64,000 bases of DNA from NCBI GenBank assembly GCA_019638235.1, contig JAHBUE010000001.1, forward strand, positions 730,492 through 794,491. Reading direction: 5' to 3'. The notes under the pieces were generated by a model. It was not told the origin of the DNA and did no database searches. It saw only the letters and a list, made by a program, of their open reading frames with translations. Origin of the DNA: Cyclobacteriaceae bacterium (GTDB lineage: Bacteria; Bacteroidota; Bacteroidia; Cytophagales; Cyclobacteriaceae). Shown here piece by piece: positions 31,801 to 40,412 of this stretch. Every line of letters begins with the position of its first letter. Within the stretch, counting starts at the first letter, position 1. The position numbers and the translations under genes were made by a program.

Positions 31801-32010
31801 TCAATCCTTCTTCTTTTTCTTCCTTTTCATATCCTCATAATCATCCCGTTCGGCCAGTTTTTTATCGTCCACATTTTTGTTCAGAAACTCATTGATTTTC
31901 TCAATGTCCATGTTGGATTTAAGTTCGCCAAACTGATTGATGGATACTTCAAAACCATCCAGGTCTTTATGCACACGGGGCTTCTTTTTTTTAACGGGTT
32001 GTTTTGCCAT
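31801..32010 (-). CDS. Small basic protein of unknown function
   Basis: A 69-residue, highly charged protein: a Lys-rich start (KQPVKKKKPRVHKDLDGFEV), a middle segment ISINQFGELKSNMDIEKINEFLN and a lysine run at the end (MKRKKKKKD). I do not recognise the family. The middle is compatible with a short beta strand and helix. It is tentatively real because it has ordered coding-like composition and a clean ATG, and it precedes the promoter of the next gene. Confidence 0.6.
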   Translation of the reverse strand: MAKQPVKKKKPRVHKDLDGFEVSINQFGELKSNMDIEKINEFLNKNVDDKKLAERDDYEDMKRKKKKKD

Positions 32011-32137
32011 GATTGAACGGGGTTGATTGCTGTAAAAATAAAGAAAATTGTATCAGATAAATCCGAACTTTCTATTCAATAATTTTTCTTATAGGCATAA
32101 GTGATTTTGCGAGTGAGGGATATCCTCAAAGAAAAAA

Positions 32138-32470
32138 TCAAATGAGCCCAGCCTTTCTTAGAAGTTTCATTATCTGATCTTTGTGCAGGTTATCAAGTTC
32201 TCCCTTGTCATAAATGTGCACAAGGTAAACCTCCATAGCGGGTGTTACCAAAAAGGTAATAACCCTTGCGCCTCCTGATTTCCCTTTGCCTTTAGAAGAA
32301 ATAGACATGCGGATTTTATAGATACCCTGACCGAGAGCTGTTCCGGTAGTGGGCTTTTCGGAAAGCGTATGGATAAGTTCGCGGAAGTCTGACACTAAAG
32401 AAGGGTATTTTTTAGCCAGCTTTTTAAAAAGTTTCTTAAAATCCGGTGTGGGAATTACGTTATAGTTCAT
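32138..32470 (-). CDS. RelE/ParE-type toxin
   Basis: A 110-residue protein with the RelE/ParE pattern: an N-terminal strand and helix (VIPTPDFKKLFKKLAKKYPSL), then LGQGIYKIRMSISSKGKGKSGGARVITFLV with the strand-rich core and a conserved R, and a C-terminal EVYLVHIYDKGE followed by a helix. Such toxins cleave mRNA on the ribosome or inhibit gyrase. Its start overlaps the end of the upstream antitoxin-like gene by 11 nt, the usual antitoxin-first order. Confidence 0.82.
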   Translation of the reverse strand: MNYNVIPTPDFKKLFKKLAKKYPSLVSDFRELIHTLSEKPTTGTALGQGIYKIRMSISSKGKGKSGGARVITFLVTPAMEVYLVHIYDKGELDNLHKDQIMKLLRKAGLI

Positions 32471-32660
32471 TCAGAAATTCCTGCGCAGTTTGTTTAGGGA
32501 GCTTGCCCTCCTGCATGAGCTTCACCTGTTTAAGACTGTTTTGCAGTTCTTCAAGGGTATTTTCCTCTACGTCCTCCACTTTTACATAATCAAGCGTTTT
32601 GATAAACTCCAAAAACGCATTGAATTTATTGTCTGCAATAGTTAATGTTACCTGTTTCAT
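32460..32660 (-). CDS. Antitoxin partner of the RelE/ParE-type toxin
   Basis: A 66-residue acidic protein starting MKQVTLTIADNKFNAFLEFIKTLDYVKVE, with a helical C-terminal part (LEELQNSLKQVKLMQEGKL) ending EFLNEL. This pattern is common among Bacteroidota antitoxins that pair with RelE-like toxins. The ATG at 32660 is used; an upstream TTG is less likely. It should bind and neutralise the toxin and repress the pair. About 200 bp upstream (32670-32867) holds only a doubtful 41-codon frame. Confidence 0.75.
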   Translation of the reverse strand: MKQVTLTIADNKFNAFLEFIKTLDYVKVEDVEENTLEELQNSLKQVKLMQEGKLPKQTAQEFLNEL

Positions 32661-32867
32661 GATTTTCAACTCTTCTCTGGCTATTTCGAAAGCAATTTAA
32701 GCATTTTTTAATGAATAGGAATGGTGTTCTGGAAGTTCATAAGCCGGAGCATGTTGTTCAGGGCATGGACAAAAAAATAACAGGCGAGGGGCCTGTTGCT
32801 GGTTTTGTGCTGGAATTGGCGTTGTTGAAAATTTGATGATGCGAAGCGAATCCCATTCCCTTTAACA

Positions 32868-33236
32868 TTAATCTATTTTCTTGAATGTTAATATTTTCCC
32901 GGATGGTGATTCGTAAAAATTTCCGATGGTTAGCTTGTCGCCTGTAATCTTAATGTAGTATTCATTAAATGTCATGGTGCTTGCCAACATCCAGTGTATC
33001 GAAATTCTATTGTTTGGCAAAAGTTCATATTCGTAAGGCCCGGAACGAAAGAGCTCAGCCCTTCTTAGAAACACAAGTTCTTTATCATCAAAAAGAGTTG
33101 CAAAGGATAATGTGTCTGTTGTGTTTTTTACCTCAATCCAATTTCCCCTCAAATCTTTTACATCAATTATTCCGGAGTTCTCATCTGTACAACTCAATAC
33201 AGTCAGTGCGAAGAGGGCTATTATTCCACGTTTCAT
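32868..33236 (-). CDS. Small lipoprotein of unknown function
   Basis: A 122-residue protein with a lipoprotein signal (MKRGIIALFALTVLSC; lipobox LTVLSC, Cys16). The mature part (DLRGNWIEVKNTTDTLSF and FYESPSGKILTFKKID) is beta-rich, like a small lipocalin-type domain in which an R-G-x-W motif begins the barrel. I do not recognise a named family. It stands alone between the toxin-antitoxin pair and gltX. Confidence 0.75.
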   Translation of the reverse strand: MKRGIIALFALTVLSCTDENSGIIDVKDLRGNWIEVKNTTDTLSFATLFDDKELVFLRRAELFRSGPYEYELLPNNRISIHWMLASTMTFNEYYIKITGDKLTIGNFYESPSGKILTFKKID

Positions 33237-33324
33237 ATTAACCTGGGTTTAGGGTTTAACTTGCCTATTAGATACATTTTCTGCTGTAAAGGTTGGAATG
33301 ACTTTAAACTTTTATCTTGTAATC

Positions 33325-34836
33325 TCAACTTTTATTAACCTGTATCGCCCCAAGCGCATACCCCAACCGCCTGATCACTTCATCTTTCCCAAGTATCTCC
33401 ATCGTTATCATTAAATCGGGGCCGGAGGCATTTCCGGTAAGGGCTACACGCAACGGCTGCATGATTTTGCCCGTACCAATGTTTAACGAAGCGGTTACAC
33501 TTTCTAAAATTTGTTTTGCCGATATGGCGTTTAGCGTGCCCTCTTTCGTTAAGGCTTCTTTAAATGCAGCTAATGTTTTTTCAACCTCGTCATTCCATTT
33601 TTTGCTTACTACGGTTTGATCGAATGTGGTTGGCGCGGTAAAGAAGAATTTGCCTTGCTCCCATATTTCCTGCGGAAACGTAACGCGCTCTTTCATGATC
33701 GAAACAATCTTAACAGCATTTTCAAGAGTGGCCATAAACCCCGATTCATTCAACAGACGGTCGGCCAATGCTTCGTTTGAAGCCGCTTTAATGTATTGCT
33801 GGTTATACCATTGTGCTTTTTGAATATCGAATTTGGCGCCCGCTTTATTAATGCGCTCCATCGAAAAGGCTTTGATGAGTTCGTCCATCGAAAAAATTTC
33901 CTGTTCGGTGCCGGGGTTCCATCCCAAAAAAGCAAGGAAGTTTATTAATGCCTCCGGCAGATAACCGGTTTCTTTAAATCCTTTTGCTACTTCACCGGTG
34001 GCCGGGTCTTTCCATGTTAACGGAAAAATCGGGAAGCCCATTTGGTCGGCCGCACGCTTGCTCAACTTGCCGTTGCCATCGGGCTTTAACAATAAAGGAA
34101 GGTGCGCAAACTGCGGCATATCGTTTTCCCATCCTAAAAATCTATACAACAATACGTGCAGCGGTGCGGAGGGCAGCCACTCTTCGCCACGAATCACATG
34201 CGAAATTTTCATCAGGTAATCATCTACTACGTTAGCCAAATGATACGTGGGCATGCCGTCTGATTTCATCAACACCTTGTCGTCAAGTTGTGATGAGTTG
34301 AACGTGACTTCGCCCCGGATCAGGTCGTTAAGCGTTACTTCCTGGTTGGCCGGAACCTGTAAGCGGATAACATATTTCTCACCAGCCGCCAGCTTTTGTT
34401 CAACCTCGGTAGCCGAAAGGGTGAGGCTGTTTTTCATCTGCAACCGGGTGGCGGTATCGTACTGCGCGTTGGGTGAAGCCTTGCGCATGGCTGCAATCTC
34501 GACTTCGGTATCGAACGCATAATAGGCGTTGCCATCGGCAACTAACTTTTGTGCGTATTGTTGGTACAGGTGTTTCCGCTCCGACTGCCGGTAGGGTGCG
34601 TGAGGGCCGCCCACACCCACACCTTCGTCAATGGTAATGCCGGCCCATGCCAGCGATTGCAAAATGTATTCTTCTGCACCGGGCACAAAACGTCCCTGGT
34701 CGGTGTCTTCGATACGCAAAATCATGGTGCCATTGTGTTGGCGGGCAAGCAAATAATTGTAAAGGGCGGTGCGCACTCCGCCAATGTGCAATGCCCCGGT
34801 GGGGCTGGGTGCGAACCGTACACGAATTTCTTTCAT
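33325..34836 (-). CDS. gltX: Glutamyl-tRNA synthetase
   Basis: Class I synthetase charging tRNA-Glu. The 503-residue chain has HIGH as PTGALHIGGVRTALYN (about 12-27), the KMSKS equivalent GKLSKRAADQMGFP (about 257-270) and a C-terminal anticodon-binding helical domain. The start is the ATG at 34834-34836. A -7 box (34841-34848 on the minus strand) leaves only 4 nt before that ATG, implying a leaderless message. It is divergent from glnS with 75 bp between start codons. Since glnS is present, this enzyme is probably a discriminating GluRS. Confidence 0.97.
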   Translation of the reverse strand: MKEIRVRFAPSPTGALHIGGVRTALYNYLLARQHNGTMILRIEDTDQGRFVPGAEEYILQSLAWAGITIDEGVGVGGPHAPYRQSERKHLYQQYAQKLVADGNAYYAFDTEVEIAAMRKASPNAQYDTATRLQMKNSLTLSATEVEQKLAAGEKYVIRLQVPANQEVTLNDLIRGEVTFNSSQLDDKVLMKSDGMPTYHLANVVDDYLMKISHVIRGEEWLPSAPLHVLLYRFLGWENDMPQFAHLPLLLKPDGNGKLSKRAADQMGFPIFPLTWKDPATGEVAKGFKETGYLPEALINFLAFLGWNPGTEQEIFSMDELIKAFSMERINKAGAKFDIQKAQWYNQQYIKAASNEALADRLLNESGFMATLENAVKIVSIMKERVTFPQEIWEQGKFFFTAPTTFDQTVVSKKWNDEVEKTLAAFKEALTKEGTLNAISAKQILESVTASLNIGTGKIMQPLRVALTGNASGPDLMITMEILGKDEVIRRLGYALGAIQVNKS

Positions 34837-34840
34837 GCAG

Positions 34841-34848
34841 CAAAGTTA
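34841..34848 (-). promoter_or_regulatory. -7 promoter box TAACTTTG abutting the gltX start
   Basis: Minus-strand TAACTTTG, then CTGC, then ATG. The 4-nt spacing leaves no room for a leader or ribosome binding site. Confidence 0.65.
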
Positions 34849-34882
34849 ATCGTTCAATTATAATTCTTCTGAAAAAGGGTTT

Positions 34883-34890
34883 TACCTTTG
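34883..34890 (+). promoter_or_regulatory. -7 promoter box TACCTTTG upstream of glnS
   Basis: TACCTTTG matches the consensus and lies 21 nt before the glnS ATG, in the 75-bp divergent region shared with gltX. Confidence 0.6.
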
Positions 34891-34911
34891 CACCTTTTAT
34901 AAGCAACTGCC

Positions 34912-36567
34912 ATGACTGAAGAAAAGAGCCTGAACTTTCTGGAAGAAATTGTTGAAAAGGATTTACGGGAAGGTAAACACCAGGCTATTCTTACCCGTTT
35001 CCCGCCCGAGCCTAACGGCTACCTGCACATGGGCCACGCCAAAAGTATATGCCTCAATTTCGGATTGGCCAATAAATATGGCGGTAAAACCAATTTGCGT
35101 TTTGACGATACCAACCCGGTTACGGAAGAAACCGAATATGTAGAGAGCATTAAAAACGACATCCGGTGGTTAGGATTTAACTGGGCCGAAGAGCTTTATG
35201 CTTCCGATTATTTTGAAAAACTGTACCAGTTTGCCGTTGTATTGATTAAGAAAGGATTAGCCTACGTGGACGACAGCACCAGCGATGAAATAGCCCGGCA
35301 AAAAGGAACGCCCACTACTCCGGGTACGAACAGTCCGTACCGCGACAGAAGTGTGGAAGAAAACCTGCAAATGTTTGAAGACATGCGGGCCGGTAAGTAC
35401 AAGGATGGAGAGAAAGTATTGCGCGCCAAAGTTGACATGGCGCACCCGAACATGCACATGCGCGATCCGCTGATGTATCGCATCAAACATGCGCACCATC
35501 ACCGCACAGGCGATAGATGGTGCATTTACCCGATGTATGATTTCGCTCACGGACAAAGCGACTCGATTGAAAACATTACGCATAGTATATGCACGTTGGA
35601 GTTTATACCGCACCGGGCGTTGTACGATTGGTTTATCGAGAAATTAGAAATCTATCCGTCACGCCAGTATGAGTTTGCGCGCTTAAACATGACTTATACT
35701 GTAATGAGCAAACGCAAGCTGTTGCAATTAGTAAATGAAAAGCATGTAAGCGGTTGGGATGATCCGCGTATGCCAACGTTAAGCGGTGTGCGCAGAAGGG
35801 GCTACACACCGGCCAGCATTCGTGAGTTTTGCGAGCGCATTGGTGTAGCGAAACGCGAAAACCTGATTGATGTAGGCTTACTGGAATTTTGTGTGCGCGA
35901 AGATTTGAATAAAGTGGCGCAACGCAGAATGGTTGTGTTCGATCCGATTAAAGTAGTGATCACGAACTACCCGGAAGGCAAAGAAGAAATGCTGCAAAGC
36001 GAAAACAACCCGGAAGACCCGAACGGTGGCAATCGTGAAGTTCCGTTTAGCCGTGAGTTATTCATAGAAGAAGAAGATTTCATGGAAGTGGCGCCTAAAA
36101 AATATTTCCGCCTTGCGCCCGGCCAGATGGTGCGCCTGAAGAGTGCTTACATTATTAAGTGCGATGAAGTGATAAAAGATGCTTCCGGAAAAATTACGGA
36201 GCTTCATTGTTCATACATCCCCGAAAGCAAAAGCGGATCGGATACTTCGGGCATTCATGTAAAAGGTACGCTGCACTGGGTAAGCGCCAAACATACAGTG
36301 CCTGTTGAAGTGCGGCTGTACGACCGCTTGTTTAAAGTAGAAGATTTGAGCGAAGCCGATGGTGATTTTAAAGATTACCTGAACCCTGAATCGCTTACGG
36401 TTAAAACCGTGTATGCCGAACCTGCCCTGATAAACGCAACAACAAATGAACGCTACCAGTTTTTGCGAAAAGGATATTTTACCATTGACCCGGATTCAAC
36501 AAAAGCTAAGTTAGTGTTTAACCGTACGGTTACGCTGCGGGATACGTGGACGAAGAGTAGTAAATAG
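34912..36567 (+). CDS. glnS: Glutaminyl-tRNA synthetase
   Basis: Class I synthetase charging tRNA-Gln directly. The 551-residue chain shows HIGH as [15 protein letters not shown] (about 30-44), KMSKS as [12 protein letters not shown] (about 262-273), LRFDDTNP and the two C-terminal beta-barrel anticodon domains (about 340-551). Presence of GlnRS means that the organism need not rely on tRNA-dependent amidation for Gln. It ends with TAG inside the left arm of a 23-bp inverted repeat that also covers the stop codon of the convergent ridA gene. Confidence 0.97.
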   Translation: MTEEKSLNFLEEIVEKDLREGKHQAILTRFPPEPNGYLHMGHAKSICLNFGLANKYGGKTNLRFDDTNPVTEETEYVESIKNDIRWLGFNWAEELYASDYFEKLYQFAVVLIKKGLAYVDDSTSDEIARQKGTPTTPGTNSPYRDRSVEENLQMFEDMRAGKYKDGEKVLRAKVDMAHPNMHMRDPLMYRIKHAHHHRTGDRWCIYPMYDFAHGQSDSIENITHSICTLEFIPHRALYDWFIEKLEIYPSRQYEFARLNMTYTVMSKRKLLQLVNEKHVSGWDDPRMPTLSGVRRRGYTPASIREFCERIGVAKRENLIDVGLLEFCVREDLNKVAQRRMVVFDPIKVVITNYPEGKEEMLQSENNPEDPNGGNREVPFSRELFIEEEDFMEVAPKKYFRLAPGQMVRLKSAYIIKCDEVIKDASGKITELHCSYIPESKSGSDTSGIHVKGTLHWVSAKHTVPVEVRLYDRLFKVEDLSEADGDFKDYLNPESLTVKTVYAEPALINATTNERYQFLRKGYFTIDPDSTKAKLVFNRTVTLRDTWTKSSK

Positions 36568-36627
36568 ACTTTAGTATTAAGTAGCAAGATTGTCTAACAT
36601 CTCACTACTTAATACTAAAGTCTATTT
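36562..36627. terminator. Bidirectional terminator: 23-bp palindrome over both stop codons
   Basis: Arms 36562-36584 and 36605-36627 are perfect reverse complements (23 bp) with a 20-nt loop. The left arm contains the glnS stop TAG (36565-36567) and the right arm contains the minus-strand ridA stop (36622-36624). The stem is AT-rich and symmetric, so it can form in transcripts of both directions. Confidence 0.85.
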
Positions 36628-37002
36628 CACGGCAATACACGAAATCTCTACCCTTACATCTTTCGGTAAACGGCTTACCTCAACGGTTTCGCGGGCAGGT
36701 GGGCTGGTTTTGAAATACTCTCCGTACACGGCATTCACCTCGGCAAACGAATTCATGTCTTTTAAAAATATGGAGCACTTAACCACGTTTGAAAAATCCA
36801 TATTGGCAGCCTGCAACACGGCCTTCAGGTTTTTCATCACCTGGTGTGTTTCTTCAGGAATGCTTCCTGATACGAGGTTACCGGTACTACGCTCAATGGC
36901 AATCTGGCCGCTTACAAAAAGCATATTGCCTGCCTGGATGGCCTGACTGTACGGTCCGATAGGCTCTGGCGCGTCCGATGAATAAATAACTGATTTTGAC
37001 AT
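36622..37002 (-). CDS. ridA: RidA family reactive imine/enamine deaminase
   Basis: A 126-residue YjgF/YER057c/UK114 protein that hydrolyses reactive enamines/imines made by PLP enzymes. It has APEPIGPYSQAIQAGNMLFVSGQI at the N-terminus, VVKCSIFLKDMNSFAEVN, and PARETVEVSRLPKDVRVEISCIA with the active-site Arg (in PARETVEV) and Glu near the end (EISCIA). The frame is open from 37056, but the ATG at 37002 (MSKSVIYSSDAP) is the family start and lies downstream of a -7 box (37039-37046). It is convergent with glnS. Confidence 0.93.
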   Translation of the reverse strand: MSKSVIYSSDAPEPIGPYSQAIQAGNMLFVSGQIAIERSTGNLVSGSIPEETHQVMKNLKAVLQAANMDFSNVVKCSIFLKDMNSFAEVNAVYGEYFKTSPPARETVEVSRLPKDVRVEISCIAVK

Positions 37003-37023
37003 GATGGATGATTTATAAAACCT

Positions 37024-37046
37024 TAATTTAGCAAAGTTCAAAAGTA
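37024..37046. promoter_or_regulatory. Divergent promoter region between ridA and the 3HCDH-like gene
   Basis: The minus-strand box TACTTTTG (37039-37046) serves ridA. A weaker plus-strand box TAATTTAG (37024-37031) lies 23 nt before the ATG at 37055. The two overlap in a 52-bp gap. Confidence 0.5.
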
Positions 37047-37054
37047 AAGGAATC

Positions 37055-37720
37055 ATGAATATTTTGGTGATCGGTGACCCGATAAATCTTGAAGAATGTA
37101 AACTGAAGTTTGGCGACCAGCATCAGTACACCTTTGAACAGGATCATCGCGAGGCGGAACGGTTTGTTTCCGGCAGCGATCTGATATTCGATTTTATATT
37201 GGATGAGGAGCCTTTTCAGGCCGACATCTATGCCGGAAATGAAAATGCTAATGTGTTCATCAATACGGCAAAGCTCTCCTTAGCCGAACTGTCGAGCTTG
37301 ACGGATCATAAGATTATGGCCCGCATTTTTGGCTTTAACGGGTTGCCGACTTTCGTAAACCGACCGGTGTTTGAAGTAAGTGTGCTCAAACCGGTGGATG
37401 TTGGGCCATTAAAATCGTTATGCGATAAATTAGGTACCGATTTCCTGTTAGTGGATGATCGTGTTGGCCTTGTTACACCCCGCATCATTTGTATGATTAT
37501 TAATGAAGCCTATTATACGGTGCAGGAAGGCACGGCCACACGCGAAGATATTGATCAGGCTATGAAGTTAGGCACCAACTATCCGCTCGGGCCGTTTGAA
37601 TGGTGTGGTTTGATCGGCATCAAACACGTGTATGAACTGCTCGAAGCCGTGTATGAAGACACACACGATGAGCGTTATAAAATTTGCCCGCTGTTAAAAA
37701 AAGAATACCTGCTGACGTAA
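37055..37720 (+). CDS. 3-hydroxyacyl-CoA dehydrogenase-like protein with degenerate cofactor domain
   Basis: A 221-residue protein. The C-terminal half (about 130-215) is a clear 3HCDH C-terminal domain: VGLVTPRIICMIINEAYYTVQEGTA, then DIDQAMKLGTNYPLGPFEW. The N-terminal half is only about 125 residues and begins MNILVIGDPINLEE, without the G-x-G-x-x-G NAD motif; the usual catalytic His/Glu part is also shortened. It may be a non-catalytic or altered member rather than a beta-oxidation enzyme. Similar short proteins occur in other Cytophagales (recollection). Confidence 0.75.
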   Translation: MNILVIGDPINLEECKLKFGDQHQYTFEQDHREAERFVSGSDLIFDFILDEEPFQADIYAGNENANVFINTAKLSLAELSSLTDHKIMARIFGFNGLPTFVNRPVFEVSVLKPVDVGPLKSLCDKLGTDFLLVDDRVGLVTPRIICMIINEAYYTVQEGTATREDIDQAMKLGTNYPLGPFEWCGLIGIKHVYELLEAVYEDTHDERYKICPLLKKEYLLT

Positions 37721-37735
37721 CCTTTTCCAACCAGG

Positions 37736-38527
37736 TTACTCAACAGTACAACTGTATTTAAACTCACCCGCTTCTGCAACAGCGCTCGACTTGCGGGTTA
37801 ACAGGAAACCGTTTCCCGCAAAGGTGTAGCTGAACGTGGTGATATCACCGGATTCAACATGTTTAATGCTTACCGGATTGTTTTCGCTCAGGTTCAGTGG
37901 ACTGAATAAATACTCATCACCACTGAAGTTAACCTCATTATAAGGATTTGTATTATTGTCGTATGTAATCTCATAGCTTTCTTCAAGCTCATTGAGCTCA
38001 TTGTACAGCCTGACTAACGTAACGTTGTTGCCCGTATAGGTATAAACGGTAGAGTCGCCCTTAGCGAAACTGTTGCTGTGTTCGCGTTCTGAAAAACTGG
38101 TAACCTTTCCGCTTGAATTCAAATAGTAATAACGATACGATTGTAAATTTTCTGCTGCGCTGCCTGATCGGTAATGCTCTTCTTTAATGGTGTCTTTAGC
38201 GTGTGTTACTTTAATAAAGTCGGCTGCAATACTTCCGTTAACATAAAAATTTACCTGGACGATTTCATTGTCACTGTTAAAAGAACGGATACTTGTAAAA
38301 GTGAAGTCAGCGTCATCGTTAAAAGTATAGGTAACCCCTGCCAACCGGTTCCGTAGATCATACGTGGCGTCAATAACGCCATCTTCTTCTTCAAACGGAA
38401 ATTGAGTGGGCAGGCAAGGAGTTTTTGTTTGGTTTTCTCTGTCTGAGCAATTGGATAAGAACAATGCAGAAAAGCCAAGCACAACAAGGAGTGAAAGTGG
38501 CTTTATATGTTTTACGATGTCGGTCAT
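37736..38527 (-). CDS. Lipoprotein of unknown function
   Basis: A 263-residue protein with a lipoprotein signal (VKHIKPLSLLVVLGFSALFLSNC; lipobox LFLSNC, Cys near 24). The mature part has repeated beta hairpin-like units with Y-x-Y-N/T endings (YTFNDDADFTF, YRYYYLNSSGKVTSF, VYTYTGNNVTLVRLY, ITYDNNTNPYNEVNF), as in DUF4595-type Bacteroidota repeat proteins that read like YD/RHS strands. The start is set at 38527, because the open frame to 38758 runs into glmS and lacks a signal. It follows glmS by 34 nt. Confidence 0.7.
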   Translation of the reverse strand: MTDIVKHIKPLSLLVVLGFSALFLSNCSDRENQTKTPCLPTQFPFEEEDGVIDATYDLRNRLAGVTYTFNDDADFTFTSIRSFNSDNEIVQVNFYVNGSIAADFIKVTHAKDTIKEEHYRSGSAAENLQSYRYYYLNSSGKVTSFSEREHSNSFAKGDSTVYTYTGNNVTLVRLYNELNELEESYEITYDNNTNPYNEVNFSGDEYLFSPLNLSENNPVSIKHVESGDITTFSYTFAGNGFLLTRKSSAVAEAGEFKYSCTVE

Positions 38528-38561
38528 GCTGTGATATTTTTTGTAGCGAATAGGTATCGGG

Positions 38562-40400
38562 TTATTCAACAGTAACAGATTTTGCAAGGTTTCGCGGTTG
38601 ATCGACATTACAATTCCGCATAACGGCAATGTGATAGGAAAGCAACTGAAGCGGTATGGCCGATACAATGGGCATAAGTGCTTCCTGTACGGCAGGCACT
38701 TCAATAACAAACTCGGCCATTTCCGGAATGAGGTCATCGCCTTCCGTAACAACGGCAATTACACGCCCTTTGCGTGCCTTTACTTCCTGAATGTTGGAAA
38801 CAATTTTTTCGTAAGAACTGTCGTGTGTGGCAATGAACACCACCGGCATTTCTTCATCAATCAAGGCAATAGGGCCGTGCTTCATTTCGGCAGCAGGATA
38901 ACCTTCGGCATGGATGTATGAAATTTCTTTAAGCTTCAACGCACCTTCTAAGGCTACCGGGAAATTATACCCGCGCCCCAGGTACAAAAAGTTTGATGCG
39001 TCTTTAAAGGTATAGGCTATTTCGCGGATTTTGTCGTTGAGCGTCAACACTTTTTCTACCTTATCGGGAACATTCTCCAACTCAACCAACATCTGGTGAA
39101 AAGCCTGATCGGTTATGGTGCCACGCTTTTGCGCAACAATCAGGCAGATCATACTCAGCACGGTAAGTTGTGCAGTAAAGGCTTTTGTACTGGCCACGCC
39201 AATTTCGGGGCCGGCATGTGTGTACGACCCGGCATGAGAAGCACGCGCAATAGACGAGCCCACAACGTTACACACACCAATAATAATTGCGCCTTTTGAT
39301 TTGGCTAACTCAATGGCGGCAAGCGTATCGGCAGTTTCGCCCGATTGCGAAATGGCAATGACCACATCGCCTTCGCGTATAATAGGATTGCGATACCTGA
39401 ATTCGGAAGCGTACTCCACTTCAACCGGTATGCGACAAAATTCTTCAATCATGTATTCGGCCACCAGCCCGGCATGCCATGACGTTCCACAAGCAACAAT
39501 AATAATGCGATCGGCATTCATCATTTTGTTTACATATTCGCGAATGCCGCCCAGCACCAATCTGTTGCCTTGCGAATCCAATCGCCCACGAAGGCAATCT
39601 TTTATCGACTTGGGTTGTTCAAAAATTTCCTTGAGCATGAAGTGATCAAACCCGCCCTTTTCAATGGCTTCGAGTTCAAGCTCAAGTTTTTGGATGTACG
39701 GTGTCATCGGGGCATCACCTTCAATGGTTTTGATGCGCAACTGCCCGTCATCAATAACGGCAATCTCCAGGTCGTTGAGGTATACAACATCTTTGGTGTA
39801 TTCAATAATAGGAGTTGCATCAGAGGCCATAAAAAATTCGCCCTTCCCCACACCAATTACCAACGGGCTGCCTTTACGAGCCGCAATCAACTGATCGGGG
39901 TTATCGTTAGACATAATTACGATGGCGTAAGCGCCAACAACTTTGGTTAAGGCTAACCTTACAGCCTCTTCTAACGAGTAGTTATTGTTTTCCCGGATAT
40001 CTTCAATGAAATGAATAAGAACCTCGGTATCAGTTTCGCTTAAAAAAACATGCCCTTTGTTTACTAACTCCTGCTTCAGCGAACTGTAATTTTCAATAAT
40101 ACCATTATGGATGATGGCCAACTTGCGCGAAGAGGAGTAATGCGGGTGTGCGTTCACATCGTTCGGCTCGCCATGTGTGGCCCAACGGGTGTGGCCTATA
40201 CCAATGGTACTCGTAAGGGTTTCATCGGTAATGTATTCTTCCAACTCCGAAACCTTACCTTTCTTTTTGTAAACGTTAAGGCCGTTGTTCAGTAATGCTA
40301 TACCGGCACTGTCGTAGCCTCTGTACTCAAGTCGTTTAAGACCTTTAATGATTACCTGCTGCGCTTCGCGATGACCTACATAGGCTACAATTCCGCACAT
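38562..40400 (-). CDS. glmS: Glutamine-fructose-6-phosphate aminotransferase (isomerising)
   Basis: Makes glucosamine-6-phosphate, the first step towards UDP-GlcNAc for peptidoglycan, LPS and surface glycans. The 612-residue chain has the N-terminal nucleophile Cys2 (MCGIVAYVGHREA), the glutaminase motifs RLEYRGYDSAG and GIGHTRWATHG, the linker and two SIS domains (ISQSGETADTLAAIELAKSKG; STKAFTAQLTVL), and the conserved end PRNLAKSVTVE. It lies 12 nt after the DUF4270 gene in a minus-strand operon. No glmS ribozyme is seen in the 12-nt gap upstream. Confidence 0.97.
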   Translation of the reverse strand: MCGIVAYVGHREAQQVIIKGLKRLEYRGYDSAGIALLNNGLNVYKKKGKVSELEEYITDETLTSTIGIGHTRWATHGEPNDVNAHPHYSSSRKLAIIHNGIIENYSSLKQELVNKGHVFLSETDTEVLIHFIEDIRENNNYSLEEAVRLALTKVVGAYAIVIMSNDNPDQLIAARKGSPLVIGVGKGEFFMASDATPIIEYTKDVVYLNDLEIAVIDDGQLRIKTIEGDAPMTPYIQKLELELEAIEKGGFDHFMLKEIFEQPKSIKDCLRGRLDSQGNRLVLGGIREYVNKMMNADRIIIVACGTSWHAGLVAEYMIEEFCRIPVEVEYASEFRYRNPIIREGDVVIAISQSGETADTLAAIELAKSKGAIIIGVCNVVGSSIARASHAGSYTHAGPEIGVASTKAFTAQLTVLSMICLIVAQKRGTITDQAFHQMLVELENVPDKVEKVLTLNDKIREIAYTFKDASNFLYLGRGYNFPVALEGALKLKEISYIHAEGYPAAEMKHGPIALIDEEMPVVFIATHDSSYEKIVSNIQEVKARKGRVIAVVTEGDDLIPEMAEFVIEVPAVQEALMPIVSAIPLQLLSYHIAVMRNCNVDQPRNLAKSVTVE

Positions 40401-40412
40401 AATGTTTATGTG

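Noticed and set aside
32711..32836. 41-codon frame (MNRNGVLEVHKPEHVV...) between the toxin-antitoxin pair and a lipoprotein gene
   Set aside because: No promoter, no recognisable domain and no coupling to a neighbour; it may be a gene remnant but nothing supports coding.
38528..38758. Longer start for the lipoprotein downstream of glmS
   Set aside because: The extension overlaps the glmS coding region and would bury the lipoprotein signal in the middle of the protein.
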